Program-made: the position numbers and the translations under genes
Shown: positions 46,393 through 55,798 of the stretch, one piece after another
How the letters are laid out: each line of letters begins with the position of its first letter
Position numbering within the stretch: position 1 is the stretch's first letter
Notes under the pieces: model-generated
Seen by the model: only the letters and a program-made list of their open reading frames with translations
What the model was told of the DNA's origin: nothing
The model's database searches: none
Origin: Evansella sp. AB-P1
Lineage (GTDB): Bacteria > Bacillota > Bacilli > Bacillales > Salisediminibacteriaceae
Direction: 5' to 3'
Length of the DNA stretch: 64,000 nt
Assembly (NCBI RefSeq): GCF_029688925.1
Contig: NZ_JARUKY010000007.1
Span: 1-64,000, forward strand

Positions 46393-47442
46393 ATGACAAA
46401 TAACTTTGCGCCTGAACCGAGAGATCAAAAAGATATTCAAAATGTTTCAGAAAAACAGGCTGAAAAGTATGTAGAAAAAATTCGAGAAAATAGTGACTTA
46501 AACAAAATTTTGGAAAACTTAGGTAAAATCGGTTTAGAAGAACAAGAAAAGGCTGGGGAGTCATTAGAGGCTTTAAAAAGGCCGGTAAGTGATATGATGA
46601 ACAACCCTAATCATGACCTTCCGCAGCAACTTTCAAAATTAAAAGATATAGTAGCTGAACTAGAACCGAATTATTTAAAAGAAGGAAAATTAAAACAATT
46701 TTTTTCTAAAGTTGTTAGAAAAAGTCCAATAGAAAAATATGCACGGAAATATCAAACTGTGGAAGCAGAAGTGGAAACGATCATAGGTGCCCTGTTAAGT
46801 GGTAAGGACCAACTTCAAGAAGATACGGTCATGCTTCACCAATTAAAAGATGTTGCTAAAGAAAGAATCGTTGCACTTAATGAACAAATAGGTGTAGGAA
46901 AACAGTTAAATTCCATGCTTGAAGACGAGTTAAAGAAAGAAGAATGGCAACAAGATCCTTCTCCTATACAAAAGGGGCAACAAAAGGTTCTTTCTCGTGT
47001 TAAAAATATGCAGCAAGCTGTCTTAGTTCTTCAACAATCCCTGGCGTCTGTGGATATTATCGTTGAAAACAATGATAAATTAGAAGAAGCTATCTTTAAT
47101 TCAATAACAATGACTAAAAATATTATTACTGTAACTGCTTCGATACAGCTTGCATTAAGTAATCAGAAAAAAGTAATCGATGCTGTTAAAAATGTAAACG
47201 AAACAACTGAAGCAATGCTATTGTCGAACGCACAGTTATTGAAATCTAATACTGAGGAAACATTAAAAACTTTAGAAGAACCAGCTATTGCTTTAGAGAC
47301 CTTCAAAAAAGCTTACGAAGATGTTTACGCGGCTATTGAGATGACGGAGCAATCTAATTCAAGAATCGTAGAATCTAGCAAACAATTCATTGAAGAAATG
47401 GATCAATTAAATGAAAACATGGAACAAAAATTATTAAGATAG
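46393..47442 (+). CDS. TelA/toxic anion resistance family protein
   Basis: A 349-residue cytoplasmic, largely helical protein of the TelA family (pfam05816; B. subtilis YaaN/YceH). Typical segments: VRKSPIEKYARKYQTVEAEVE, LNEQIGVGKQL, and TMTKNIITVTASIQLALSNQKKVIDAV. TelA proteins are linked to tellurite, bacteriocin and antibiotic tolerance, but the mechanism is unclear. AGGAGG precedes the ATG. The XpaC-like gene follows 45 bp later. Confidence 0.92.
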   Translation: MTNNFAPEPRDQKDIQNVSEKQAEKYVEKIRENSDLNKILENLGKIGLEEQEKAGESLEALKRPVSDMMNNPNHDLPQQLSKLKDIVAELEPNYLKEGKLKQFFSKVVRKSPIEKYARKYQTVEAEVETIIGALLSGKDQLQEDTVMLHQLKDVAKERIVALNEQIGVGKQLNSMLEDELKKEEWQQDPSPIQKGQQKVLSRVKNMQQAVLVLQQSLASVDIIVENNDKLEEAIFNSITMTKNIITVTASIQLALSNQKKVIDAVKNVNETTEAMLLSNAQLLKSNTEETLKTLEEPAIALETFKKAYEDVYAAIEMTEQSNSRIVESSKQFIEEMDQLNENMEQKLLR

Positions 47443-47487
47443 TTAAAATCATTGTAAAAGTTAGCAGAAATAAATGAGGTGATCGTC

Positions 47488-48426
47488 ATGAGCTGGCGTG
47501 AACGTGCTTGGGAACAGAAATGGATTGAACCTTTTTTACCGAATTATTTAAAACCTTTAAAGGACGATAGAGTAGAATCGGAGCATACAAAGGAATTAAT
47601 TCAAGAAGCTGAAGAGTTTCTAACAGATTTAGCTTCTTTATCTGAGCTCCCCCGCTTAAACAAAACGTTTAAAAGAACGATAAAAGGGTTTATGTTTAAG
47701 GTGAAAATTAAACAGAAGAAAATATTCTTAGAATTAATTGACACTAAAAAATCACCGACAGACATTAGAAAGCGAATCTATATTACGATTTATCGAAAAG
47801 AATACAAGGCAGAAAAAGGGATGGGAAAATGTGTTGATTCCACAATATATTACCAATTAAAAAACCGAACAATCGTCCGTAACATACGTAAGCACCCATT
47901 GTTTCAATCCTTGTTTATACGATTAAATCAATTAGACCATTCATTATCCAATAAGAACGGTGAAATTTTACCAGAAATTGTTGAAGCTACTGAAAACAAT
48001 AATATGCTCTCAAATGAAACAATTGAAGACAAAGAGTATATTTTAACTACTCTTAATAATACTTTTAAACAATACAACACCTTAGACCCCTTAATTAAAG
48101 AAAAATTAAAGGAACTTAAACAATCTGTTAAAGAGTGTATGTCCCAGTTTGACTTATTAGATATTGAAGAAAAGCACCATTTGAAGCGATTAGTAAATAA
48201 TGATTTACCAAGCTTATTAGAAACATACCACTCCTTATCTATTGATCAAAAGGCTAAATCTTATGATGATGTAGTCGAGTCTATTCAATCTATGTGTAAA
48301 TACATTAATAACCAATCAAAACATCTTTCTAATACACGGATGGATCGAATGGATCAATTATTGCAACTGAATAAACTTCGATATGAAACAACAACTGTAG
48401 ATACAAAAAAGAAGGATGATTACTAA
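47488..48426 (+). CDS. XpaC-like partner of TelA
   Basis: A 312-residue protein, charged and largely helical toward the C-terminus. The end region (LKRLVNNDLPSLLETYHSLS) resembles the XpaC signature in which YLPTTLKLLETY follows a helical bundle. TelA and XpaC genes are often adjacent in bacilli. The N-terminal half is unlike XpaC, so the assignment is tentative. ATG 47488 is chosen, as GAGGTG lies 6 bases before it. Confidence 0.6.
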   Translation: MSWRERAWEQKWIEPFLPNYLKPLKDDRVESEHTKELIQEAEEFLTDLASLSELPRLNKTFKRTIKGFMFKVKIKQKKIFLELIDTKKSPTDIRKRIYITIYRKEYKAEKGMGKCVDSTIYYQLKNRTIVRNIRKHPLFQSLFIRLNQLDHSLSNKNGEILPEIVEATENNNMLSNETIEDKEYILTTLNNTFKQYNTLDPLIKEKLKELKQSVKECMSQFDLLDIEEKHHLKRLVNNDLPSLLETYHSLSIDQKAKSYDDVVESIQSMCKYINNQSKHLSNTRMDRMDQLLQLNKLRYETTTVDTKKKDDY

Positions 48427-48448
48427 TTCAAAGTAAATATCCTTCTTT
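48410..48448 (+). terminator. terminator downstream of the XpaC-like gene
   Basis: AAGAAGGAT/ATCCTTCTT arms spanning the stop codon, followed by TTA-rich sequence. Confidence 0.6.
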
Positions 48449-48540
48449 TACTATTTAGTCGTAATTAAAGGATAGTGTTGATTTTAAAGAGAATTTGATT
48501 TTTACGGATGGTGTGGTGTGATTCCACTTATTCTAATTTG

Positions 48541-48620
48541 AAAAATAATTTCATCCCTTATGGCGCAAATTTCACTTGCATTGGAAGTCTACCCTGAAAA
48601 TAAATAGGCTTCAGGTGTTA
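48541..48620 (-). repeat. dispersed intergenic repeat, family 2, copy C
   Basis: On the minus strand it matches copy A over about 80 bp, including CCTGAA, TTATTTTCAGGGTAGAC, ATGCAAGT, TTTGCGCC and GGGATGAAA. It fills the middle of the 398-bp stretch 48427-48825, which otherwise holds only a terminator and AT-rich leader. Confidence 0.75.
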
Positions 48621-48825
48621 CTGAGCTAATCACAAAGACTGGTAATTATTTATTACCATAATTTGAAATATGTTATTTTCAAAGTTTATTGGTGTATGAT
48701 GCAATTGGATTATATTATAATAGAAGGAATGGAATAGTTTCTGAGTTTATACTATCAATATTGTAAATATGTTTGAATATATAACGATGAATTTAAAATG
48801 ATTATGATTAAAGTGGGGATTTCAT

Positions 48826-49791
48826 GTGGATCGAAAAACTGCAAAACAATTTATAGGCAAATATGTAATTTTAGATGAAGGCAATGAAGGACAATACATT
48901 GCTCTTTTAGAAGATGTTATCATGGAACCAAAAAAGCCATGGCGAGCACTTCTGAGAATTAAGGGAGTTTATGTTTATCCTGATCTTAATTTTGAAAATT
49001 TAGAGCTAGTAAAACCTAAATTAGGAGAAAATGATCTCTTTGAGTGTTCTGGTCACCGTGTAGAACCACTAAGGGAAGAATATACTAGAAGCTATAATGA
49101 TTCCGTTACCTTCTCACTAAAGCAAAAATGGGATGAGATACAACAAATAAACCAAGATTCTGAATTACTATTATCCTTAATTCAACAAGAATTAAGAAGG
49201 TTGCACGCGGAATATTTAATTTTTGAAGATGGATACATTTATTATCAGCTTGTTAAAAAGGGTAGGAAAGTTCATATATACAATGAAGAAAAAAGAGAAA
49301 CTCTCCCAATTGACGGCTGTCCTTTTGAATTCGAAATAAAAGTAGACGAAAAATGGTCTAAAGCACTTTATCAATCTGGCTTTACATTTAAGTTATCTAG
49401 TAATCGTGAAGTTGAACTATCTAAAGGGGAAACAGTACGTCTAAATAAGTCACAATTTGACCCTTATCGTATATTAATTAATGAATTAGAAGTTCCTTCA
49501 CTTCATGCATTAGAAAAAGGACTACAAAAACTAGGGATCGGACATGAGCATTCCGTATACTGTCATAATTCTCTATTGATCCAGCTACTTCATTCTTTTA
49601 GTAAAGATCAATTGACTGGGGTAAACTTTATCTCATATGCAAACTCCAAAAATCAGTTTGTCGTACAACATTATTATGAACGGAAAATGATCGATGACGG
49701 AGAAGATGTGATGTACGATCGATTTGAATTTACATCTGATACGGGAGAAAGAGTATTAACAACATACGCGAATCAATTCTCAAGCGAATAA
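48826..49791 (+). CDS. conserved Bacillus protein, possibly DUF2777
   Basis: A 321-residue soluble protein starting GTG after AGTGGGGA. The N-terminal KYVILDEGNEGQYIALLEDVIMEPKKPWRALLRIKGV has the look of a small beta-barrel and resembles the DUF2777 family as I recall it. The middle is helical and the C-terminus beta-rich. No catalytic motif. Function unknown. Confidence 0.7.
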   Translation: MDRKTAKQFIGKYVILDEGNEGQYIALLEDVIMEPKKPWRALLRIKGVYVYPDLNFENLELVKPKLGENDLFECSGHRVEPLREEYTRSYNDSVTFSLKQKWDEIQQINQDSELLLSLIQQELRRLHAEYLIFEDGYIYYQLVKKGRKVHIYNEEKRETLPIDGCPFEFEIKVDEKWSKALYQSGFTFKLSSNREVELSKGETVRLNKSQFDPYRILINELEVPSLHALEKGLQKLGIGHEHSVYCHNSLLIQLLHSFSKDQLTGVNFISYANSKNQFVVQHYYERKMIDDGEDVMYDRFEFTSDTGERVLTTYANQFSSE

Positions 49792-49793
49792 GA

Positions 49794-49832
49794 AAAAAAC
49801 ACCGATGGATTTGTCGTCCTATCGGTGTTTTC
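49794..49832. terminator. bidirectional terminator between the 48826 gene and ydbT
   Basis: AAAACACCGAT/ATCGGTGTTTT arms between two convergent genes; it overlaps the ydbT stop. Confidence 0.82.
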
Positions 49833-51291
49833 TACATTCGTAAGAATACCATAAAAATAGGTTCTCTATTTGATTTTTACTAATATGGCGTAAGGAAAAT
49901 GTCTTTCCTACTATACTAGAAATGATCGATACTTGAACTGTATAGAGGTGATCAACCTTTTGTAATATTGTTTGGCTAGTTGTCATGGCTTGAATTCTTT
50001 TTCTCGGTACAATCACTTCGGTGAGTGAGATCATTCGTGATTTTATTAATAGCATTTCATCGTTGTTTCCAATACCCGCATCAATATATTGCCAAAAACC
50101 TATGCCTGCTGCACCTAATGGAAGAATAAAAGATATCCATCCGTAAGGAATAAAATAAGTCATAAGTATTGCTAAAAAAATAAAGGGAATAGAGGCTTTA
50201 ATCATATACCTTCTGACACTTTCCTTTGGTAATGATTTGTATTCATTCTCCTTTATTGAAAATTGAGGTAAAAGGTTATTTAAGATGGAATTCACTTCAC
50301 TTTTTTTACAAATTGGAATTAAAATTGTTGATAAATCTTCTTCCTTCCGCCCTCCTCCTGCACTTTCTACATAAACTGCGGCATACCCCAAAGGTTGACG
50401 GAGAAGATTCTGTACAACTCGTACTGCTGTTATTCTTTTAGCTGATAATGTTAATTGACGCTTTTCAAGAATTCCTCGAGAAATATGAATATCGTCTTTA
50501 TCCTTTTTTATATGAAATTGTCCATATTTTAATAATGAACTAATTAAGGTAATTAACCAGCCAATAAACAAAATTAGAACAACAAAAAAACTAATGAGTA
50601 ATATACTAGAATGAATGAATAAACCAAGAACCCTTTCATAAATAGTATTAGGCAAAAGCTGTGGTAATTGTGATATGACTGCAGCTACAAATGTAATAGC
50701 GAGTCCTAATCCACTAGATGTTATTGCTGAAATTAACAGTCTTTTAAAAGATAAATTCCATGTATAGAATTGTTTTTTGTTCTCTTCTAATAATGATTCT
50801 TCATTAATAACCTCACTATGATCTTGGTCACCATTATTTAGATTACTCTTCCTAACTAAAAGCTCTTCCTTTATAAGCTCTGCTTCCCTACGCTTTAAGG
50901 CAATAATTCTAAATTCAGGCTCCGTTCCTCCACCAGCTGTTTCTATTCGAATCTCAACTAGTTGGAATAACCGTTGAATTAGCTTAGCATTAATATCAAT
51001 ACTTTGAATTCTTTCTTTCCTTATGTACCGATGCTTTTTAAAAATCAAGCCTTGTTTTATTTGCAACTCATTATCTAACAATTGGTATTCGAAGGTTGCC
51101 CATCTAATAATTCCACTTCCTAGTGAAAAAACTAGTATGAGAGCAAAGAAGATTGTATAAAAGAGGGAACCTCCAGCTTGTGAGGACTGTCCAAAGATAA
51201 ACACAGCAATAATAGATATTATCATTTCCTTTAAGTTGTTAAGAAAACTTATAAATATTGCTGCTGAATGCTGTTTTTTCCATTTAATCAT
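49819..51291 (-). CDS. ydbT: bacterial PH-domain membrane protein YdbT
   Basis: A 490-residue protein with three PH-like domains of the bPH2 type separated by membrane helix pairs. Repeated signatures, each near the start of a domain, are LIFKKHRYIRKERIQSI, ILEKRQLTLSAKRITAV and MISLTEVIVPRKRIQAM. It matches YdbT, encoded next to YdbS. The pair is membrane-bound; in B. subtilis it is linked to resistance to some antimicrobial peptides made by other bacilli. Overlaps ydbS by 8 bp. Confidence 0.88.
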   Translation of the reverse strand: MIKWKKQHSAAIFISFLNNLKEMIISIIAVFIFGQSSQAGGSLFYTIFFALILVFSLGSGIIRWATFEYQLLDNELQIKQGLIFKKHRYIRKERIQSIDINAKLIQRLFQLVEIRIETAGGGTEPEFRIIALKRREAELIKEELLVRKSNLNNGDQDHSEVINEESLLEENKKQFYTWNLSFKRLLISAITSSGLGLAITFVAAVISQLPQLLPNTIYERVLGLFIHSSILLISFFVVLILFIGWLITLISSLLKYGQFHIKKDKDDIHISRGILEKRQLTLSAKRITAVRVVQNLLRQPLGYAAVYVESAGGGRKEEDLSTILIPICKKSEVNSILNNLLPQFSIKENEYKSLPKESVRRYMIKASIPFIFLAILMTYFIPYGWISFILPLGAAGIGFWQYIDAGIGNNDEMLLIKSRMISLTEVIVPRKRIQAMTTSQTILQKVDHLYTVQVSIISSIVGKTFSLRHISKNQIENLFLWYSYECRKHR

Positions 51292-51769
51292 CTTGATCAG
51301 CTTCCCTTGCTAATTTTGCTATGTAATCTCTTAACTCACCAGCTTTATTTTCCTCTAATCCAGGAATTTCGTGGATCGTTGCAGCTGTGGATATGGTTAC
51401 GGACGATAGCTTGTAATGACGAAGGAGTGGTCCATGTTTTGTATCAACATGTTGAACACGAATCATTGGAATAATAACTCTTCTTACAACAAATACTCCA
51501 TACATTAATTCTACTTCATTTTCGAAAATTTCATATCGCCATTTTTGCCATTTTAACTTTGGTATTATGATGATTTTAATAAGACTATAAATGATAGCTG
51601 CAGTTAGAATGAGGTATAATATCCACGTTGGAAGCGCTATGTATCTCATTCCAATATAGTATGCGATCGGAATTAAGAGTAAAAAAACCGACTCAATACT
51701 CGCCACTATCTTCCACACAGATAAAGTTTTTTGAGCTAATTTTTTATTTGGTAACTCTCTCATATTCAA
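51284..51769 (-). CDS. ydbS: bacterial PH-domain membrane protein YdbS
   Basis: A 161-residue protein with two transmembrane helices (about 20-65) followed by one bPH2 domain (FENEVELMYGVFVVRRVIIPMIRVQHVDTKHGPLLRHY). Its C-terminal DYIAKLAREADQDD overlaps the start of ydbT. It lies 5 bp after the small gene at 51775-51984, so three genes form one operon. Confidence 0.9.
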   Translation of the reverse strand: MNMRELPNKKLAQKTLSVWKIVASIESVFLLLIPIAYYIGMRYIALPTWILYLILTAAIIYSLIKIIIIPKLKWQKWRYEIFENEVELMYGVFVVRRVIIPMIRVQHVDTKHGPLLRHYKLSSVTISTAATIHEIPGLEENKAGELRDYIAKLAREADQDD

Positions 51770-51774
51770 GCTCC

Positions 51775-51984
51775 TTATTCGTCATCTTCTAAATAAATAA
51801 TTGTTACTCCATTTTCCTCCAGTAGCTTAATAACATGTTCATTTAAAGTTTCATCCCTGAGAAGGCCTAAAGCTTTTGCTAATTCTAATTCTTCTAACTC
51901 CCCGTTTTCCGCATCTATTATAAGTTCAATGATTTCTTCCATATGTCTATCTTTTAATTGTTGTATTATCTCTTCTCTATTCAT
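51775..51984 (-). CDS. 69-residue acidic protein resembling sigma-70 region 1.1
   Basis: An acidic helical protein. Its second half (GELEELELAKALGLL to LLEENGVTIIYLEDDE) resembles region 1.1 of the primary sigma factor, which has a GxLTxxEI segment and a terminal LxEQGVxLI. There is no DNA-binding region. ATG 51984 follows GGATGGTG by 5 bases; an ATG at 51999 has no site. First gene of the operon with ydbS and ydbT. The function is unknown; regulatory interaction with RNA polymerase is speculative. Confidence 0.7.
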   Translation of the reverse strand: MNREEIIQQLKDRHMEEIIELIIDAENGELEELELAKALGLLRDETLNEHVIKLLEENGVTIIYLEDDE

Positions 51985-52252
51985 ACTTACACCATCCATT
52001 CGTAAATTTTTATTTATTCACTTCCATTGTACTGTATCATAAAGCTTCCTTATTTTCTATTTCATTCCAACATTATTACCAATATTCAGGTAACTTTTAC
52101 TCCAAAATTAGTTTGACGATTTCCCCTTAACAGGATCTCCTCTTGATCACAATCCAAAAAAGAGGCTATCCCATTGATCTTTGTTTAGGACACCTCTCAT
52201 TTAGATTGACCAGTTTGACACGATTGTAGAATATCATCTATTGACCACAACT

Positions 52253-53389
52253 TTATTTTCGATCAAAAGCATTCGTCATCTGCTTCCAAACCGATCCTTT
52301 TGCTTCTTCGCCACCTTCTATGCGAGCTAATGCTAATTTTATTTGCATACTAACTTCAAATTCTGGATCATCTTGTGCATCCTTTAATGCTTCAATGGCT
52401 GTTGTATCTCCAACTTCATATAAAAACATGGCAGCTCTCCAGCGAACAAGCTTATTGTTGTCTTTAAGAGCCTCAATCATTGCTGGTATTGCTTTGGTAC
52501 TTCCAATGTCGGATAAAGCATCTCCTGCAGTACGACGAACAGTTACAGACTTATCCTTTAGAGCCTGAAATAAATAAGGTAATACACTTTCCTCTTCTAT
52601 CATTCCTAAATACACCGTTGCCAATCGTCGAATTGATGCTTTCTCATCATTTAATGCTTTTTCTAAAACTGGTAAGTCTTTTTCAGAAGGATCCATTTGT
52701 TCAAGTACGGCAAAGCGTTTTTTCCAGTCCTTATCATCTAACATATCAACAGTCACTTCTAGCCATCTTTTATTTCCCTTTTTACCTGAAGCTCCAGTAT
52801 TTGTTGGTGATACTGCTTCACGAACCAATTCGTCTAACCGTTCCTTTGTAAAAGATGCTTGAATTTCTTCTGCAACCTCTTCTGCAACTTCCCGTGGATC
52901 ACCATATCTTGGTCGATAATCTACCCATTTCCGTTGCATAACAATATTATCATCTGAAAGTGTCGCTTTTGCCGTTGCTTCTTTAAACATGTCTGGTAAT
53001 CCAACTCGCACCTCTTCATCACCAGCTATTGTCTTAACTTGGATTGGTATCCTTTTAAACATATGCACTTGAACCTTTACTTCACCAAAATGATCATCTA
53101 CCTGTTGTTCCGTTTCTTTTTCAGCATCATCCGTATCCCCAAAGATTTCTCGAACCTTTGGTAAAATAACCTTCCAATCAATTTTGGGATTTCGTTCAAC
53201 AGCAAGAAAATCTGCAACGTGATATACTCCTTTTACCCCTTCAACTTGGAATAGCTGTTTTACAAAAATGGGAGCATCTGTTGCCGTTTCTTTTGTATAA
53301 TTATGACTTTTCCCTTGGGGTAAGGATTGGTCCAATGTTAATTTCATCGTATTTGGACTTGGAGTTGGCTCTATGGCATTAATTTTCAT
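52253..53389 (-). CDS. Nfu-N/HEAT-repeat conserved virulence factor C-like protein (YpgR)
   Basis: A 378-residue protein. The first 90 residues match the Nfu/NifU N-terminal fold (IEPTPSPNTMKL, VKGVYHVADFLAV). The C-terminal 150 residues contain HEAT repeats (LPVLEKALNDEKASIRRLA, LPYLFQALKDKSVTVRRTAGDAL, IPAMIEALKDNNKLVRWRAAMFL). This matches the CvfC/YpgR family. ATG 53389 is chosen (AAGGGGAG 7 bases upstream). Molecular function unknown; HEAT repeats suggest protein binding. Confidence 0.85.
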   Translation of the reverse strand: MKINAIEPTPSPNTMKLTLDQSLPQGKSHNYTKETATDAPIFVKQLFQVEGVKGVYHVADFLAVERNPKIDWKVILPKVREIFGDTDDAEKETEQQVDDHFGEVKVQVHMFKRIPIQVKTIAGDEEVRVGLPDMFKEATAKATLSDDNIVMQRKWVDYRPRYGDPREVAEEVAEEIQASFTKERLDELVREAVSPTNTGASGKKGNKRWLEVTVDMLDDKDWKKRFAVLEQMDPSEKDLPVLEKALNDEKASIRRLATVYLGMIEEESVLPYLFQALKDKSVTVRRTAGDALSDIGSTKAIPAMIEALKDNNKLVRWRAAMFLYEVGDTTAIEALKDAQDDPEFEVSMQIKLALARIEGGEEAKGSVWKQMTNAFDRK

Positions 53390-53506
53390 AGTATTCTCCC
53401 CTTTACGCAAAGATCACTTACTTTTTTTCATCTTAACATAGATAAAAAATCAACTCTAAAAGAATGCCTATATATAAATAGGCTTCTTAACTAACATTTC
53501 TCCATG

Positions 53507-53818
53507 TTACTCTCCTTTAATAAATTGAAATATATTCGTTACAGATTCAAAGGCATACAGTTTTCTCGTTTTATTAGTTACAGTAATATGAACAAGACAT
53601 GGAACGCTTTCTATCTCCCATTCAACTGCTTTCGTTACAAAATAATTTAAATCTAACTCATAAATTTCTGGTACTCCCTCAACTTTTTCTATTACATTTA
53701 GAAAGCTTCGTGCTAATTGGCAGGTGCCACACATAGGCGTATGGAAAAATACTAAGCAGGATTGTGATTTTTTTAATAATAAATGTTCTAATTCTTCTTC
53801 TTTCATTAGCTTATTCAT
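53507..53818 (-). CDS. thioredoxin-like protein
   Basis: A 103-residue thioredoxin-fold protein with active site C-G-T-C in FFHTPMCGTCQLA, the cis-Pro in ESVPCLV, and no signal peptide. The frame is open 26 codons upstream, but ATG 53818 has GGAGG 11 bases before it. It resembles the YtpP group. Likely a cytoplasmic disulfide reductase. It lies 37 bp downstream of the AEC transporter gene. Confidence 0.82.
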   Translation of the reverse strand: MNKLMKEEELEHLLLKKSQSCLVFFHTPMCGTCQLARSFLNVIEKVEGVPEIYELDLNYFVTKAVEWEIESVPCLVHITVTNKTRKLYAFESVTNIFQFIKGE

Positions 53819-53855
53819 TAAAAGGGTTCCTCCTATTGTTATCGCCAATTTCAGA

Positions 53856-54749
53856 CTAAAGTAAAAAATAAAGCAGTCCTGTAATTGTAAAGACACTCCC
53901 TATCGTTGTAATTAATGTAATACTAGATACAAGCTCTGGCTTCGTATCAAATTGAATAGCATATATCGTCGTTGTAGCAGCTGAGGGAGTTGCAGATAAT
54001 ATTATAATAACACTTTGCATTAAAGGAGAAATCGGTAAAAGTGACGTTATGCCCCAAGCAAGTATTGGAGATAGCAACAAACGAATGAAAATACCATATG
54101 AAATAAAGCCCCACTCTAAGCGTTGTAGTTTAATTTCAGCAAGCTGCATCCCTAGTAAAAGCATTGTTGCAGGAATAGTTGCCTGGGAAATAAGATCCAT
54201 CGTTTGAAAAATAGGAGTTGGTACTTTTAAGTTTGTCCACTGTAATGCTAATACCAATATGATCGTATATGTTGTAGGTAATTTTAACAATGTAACGATA
54301 GCAGTTCGAATTCCAGTTCCACCTTTTGCTGCATAATAAATACCAAAGGTGGACATGATAACCGTTTGTACAATCATAAATATAATGGCATATGCAAATC
54401 CCTCTTGTCCAAAGGCAAACAAAATAATAGGAACACCATAATTTCCAGAATTCATAAATACTGTTGATAAAATAAGTCCACATTCTGTATCAGAATTTTG
54501 TTTTGTTAACCATGAAAAGCACTTCGTTATCCATATTAGTATCGTTAGAAATATCAGTGCATATAAAAGTATAATCCCATGATCTAGCGTTAGTTCCGTC
54601 GTATGAAAGGTAGTAATTACTAATGCTGGTACTAAAATATATATAATTAATACTGATATAGGCTTAAGGTCAATTCTCTTCCACTTTTGACTAACATAAC
54701 CGATAATAAACACGAGTAATACAGGAAATACAACATCAAAAAACAACAT
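53856..54749 (-). CDS. AEC family (auxin-efflux-carrier-like) transporter
   Basis: A 297-residue membrane protein with about ten helices in two inverted halves, beginning VVFPVLLVFIIGYVSQ and containing the family NSGNYGVPI segment (about 110) and the C-terminal LSATPSAATTTIYA. Bacterial members export or import small carboxylates such as malate. Substrate not predictable here. ATG 54749 lies 5 bases after GGATGTGAT. Confidence 0.87.
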   Translation of the reverse strand: MLFFDVVFPVLLVFIIGYVSQKWKRIDLKPISVLIIYILVPALVITTFHTTELTLDHGIILLYALIFLTILIWITKCFSWLTKQNSDTECGLILSTVFMNSGNYGVPIILFAFGQEGFAYAIIFMIVQTVIMSTFGIYYAAKGGTGIRTAIVTLLKLPTTYTIILVLALQWTNLKVPTPIFQTMDLISQATIPATMLLLGMQLAEIKLQRLEWGFISYGIFIRLLLSPILAWGITSLLPISPLMQSVIIILSATPSAATTTIYAIQFDTKPELVSSITLITTIGSVFTITGLLYFLL

Positions 54750-54789
54750 TAGCAATCACATCCGTTTTCTATTCAATTCAAAGTAAAAG

Positions 54790-54815
54790 AAAACTCGCCT
54801 GTTTGTTGGCGAGCT
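54790..54815 (-). terminator. terminator downstream of the nicotinamidase gene
   Basis: CTCGCC/GGCGAG stem with a TTTTC-rich tail on the minus strand. Confidence 0.78.
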
Positions 54816-54863
54816 TTAATTTAATAGGGCAAAGTTATTTGTACATTAAAGGTAGAGGAGATA

Positions 54864-55427
54864 CTAACCACCTTTTTTCACTACTTTTGCTCCTAAGGTA
54901 TTTGCAAAGTGATCCAATGCCCAATCATGTCCTATTGGATTAAAGCTTTCTACAGCATCACGATGTATAACTACTTTTAGACCTTTATTATAAGCATCTA
55001 TTGCTGTATGCAATACACAAATATCCGTACAAACACCAATTAAATGTAGCTCTTCAATCCTTCTTTCACGAAGTTTCACTTCAAGATCCGTCCCCGTAAA
55101 AGCACTGTACCTTGTTTTATCAATCCAATGAACATTCGTTTTTCCATCATGCAATGCTTCATTGTAATATTTCTCTAGTTCTCCATAAAGCTTTCGTCCT
55201 TTTGTACCACGTATATTGTGTAATGGAAATAAAGATCTTTCTGGATGATAATTATCATTTTCATCATGAATATCTATAGTAAAAACAACATACTCCCCTG
55301 CCTCAACAAACTCTCTTGTAATTTCTGTTATTCGCTGTTCGATCGATTGTCCACGTTCTCCACAAGTCAGTTTACCATCATCAGCAATAAAATCATTGGT
55401 ATAATCAATCACAATTAATGCTTTCAC
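54864..55427 (-). CDS. pncA: nicotinamidase (isochorismatase-family cysteine hydrolase)
   Basis: A 187-residue enzyme converting nicotinamide to nicotinate for NAD salvage. Catalytic residues: Asp in LIVIDYTNDF, Lys in WIDKTRYSAF, and Cys in GVCTDICVLHTA; metal ligands D and H lie in VFTIDIHDE. Very like B. subtilis PncA (YueJ). GTG 55427 follows AAGGA by 8 bases and fits the family N-terminus; the frame opens 6 codons earlier. Confidence 0.93.
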   Translation of the reverse strand: MKALIVIDYTNDFIADDGKLTCGERGQSIEQRITEITREFVEAGEYVVFTIDIHDENDNYHPERSLFPLHNIRGTKGRKLYGELEKYYNEALHDGKTNVHWIDKTRYSAFTGTDLEVKLRERRIEELHLIGVCTDICVLHTAIDAYNKGLKVVIHRDAVESFNPIGHDWALDHFANTLGAKVVKKGG

Positions 55428-55537
55428 ATATATCATCCTTCGCAAACCGAATTATTAAATTATTATAGCATTATTCGTGATAGAATACGAAGAATATCAT
55501 AGTTTAAAGGATTTTATTAGGAATTTTTTGACTTGTT

Positions 55538-55798
55538 TTAAAGACCTAATATCATTTTATTTTGTAACTGATGTAATTGTTGCTGAATTCTTAATAATTG
55601 ATCTTTTTGTTCATGTGTTGCACTTAACATCATCTTTTCTATTTCCATGTTTGCTTCTTCTAACTGAATTTGAGCATTTGTAAATTCCTCATCGTTAACA
55701 TGTTCATTTCTTTTTGATTCTGTAAGTTGATTTTCAGCACTTTCCATAATCTGTTGTATTTGCTGAACTGTGTTTAATAAATGTTGTGAATTTGTCAT
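55538..55798 (-). CDS. ytzC: DUF2524 protein YtzC
   Basis: An 86-residue helical protein with no membrane segment. It follows the YtzC/DUF2524 pattern: a short Q-rich N-terminal helix, HVNDEEFTNAQIQLEEANMEI, and DQLLRIQQQLHQLQNKMIL at the end. Predicted helical hairpin or coiled coil. Function unknown. The 337-bp gap upstream (55799-56135) shows no other feature. Confidence 0.82.
   Translation of the reverse strand: MTNSQHLLNTVQQIQQIMESAENQLTESKRNEHVNDEEFTNAQIQLEEANMEIEKMMLSATHEQKDQLLRIQQQLHQLQNKMILGL

Noticed and set aside
52140-52200. Terminator between cvfC and the 51775 gene
   Set aside because: The AGAGG/CCTCT pairing is interrupted and has no clear T run; too weak to list.
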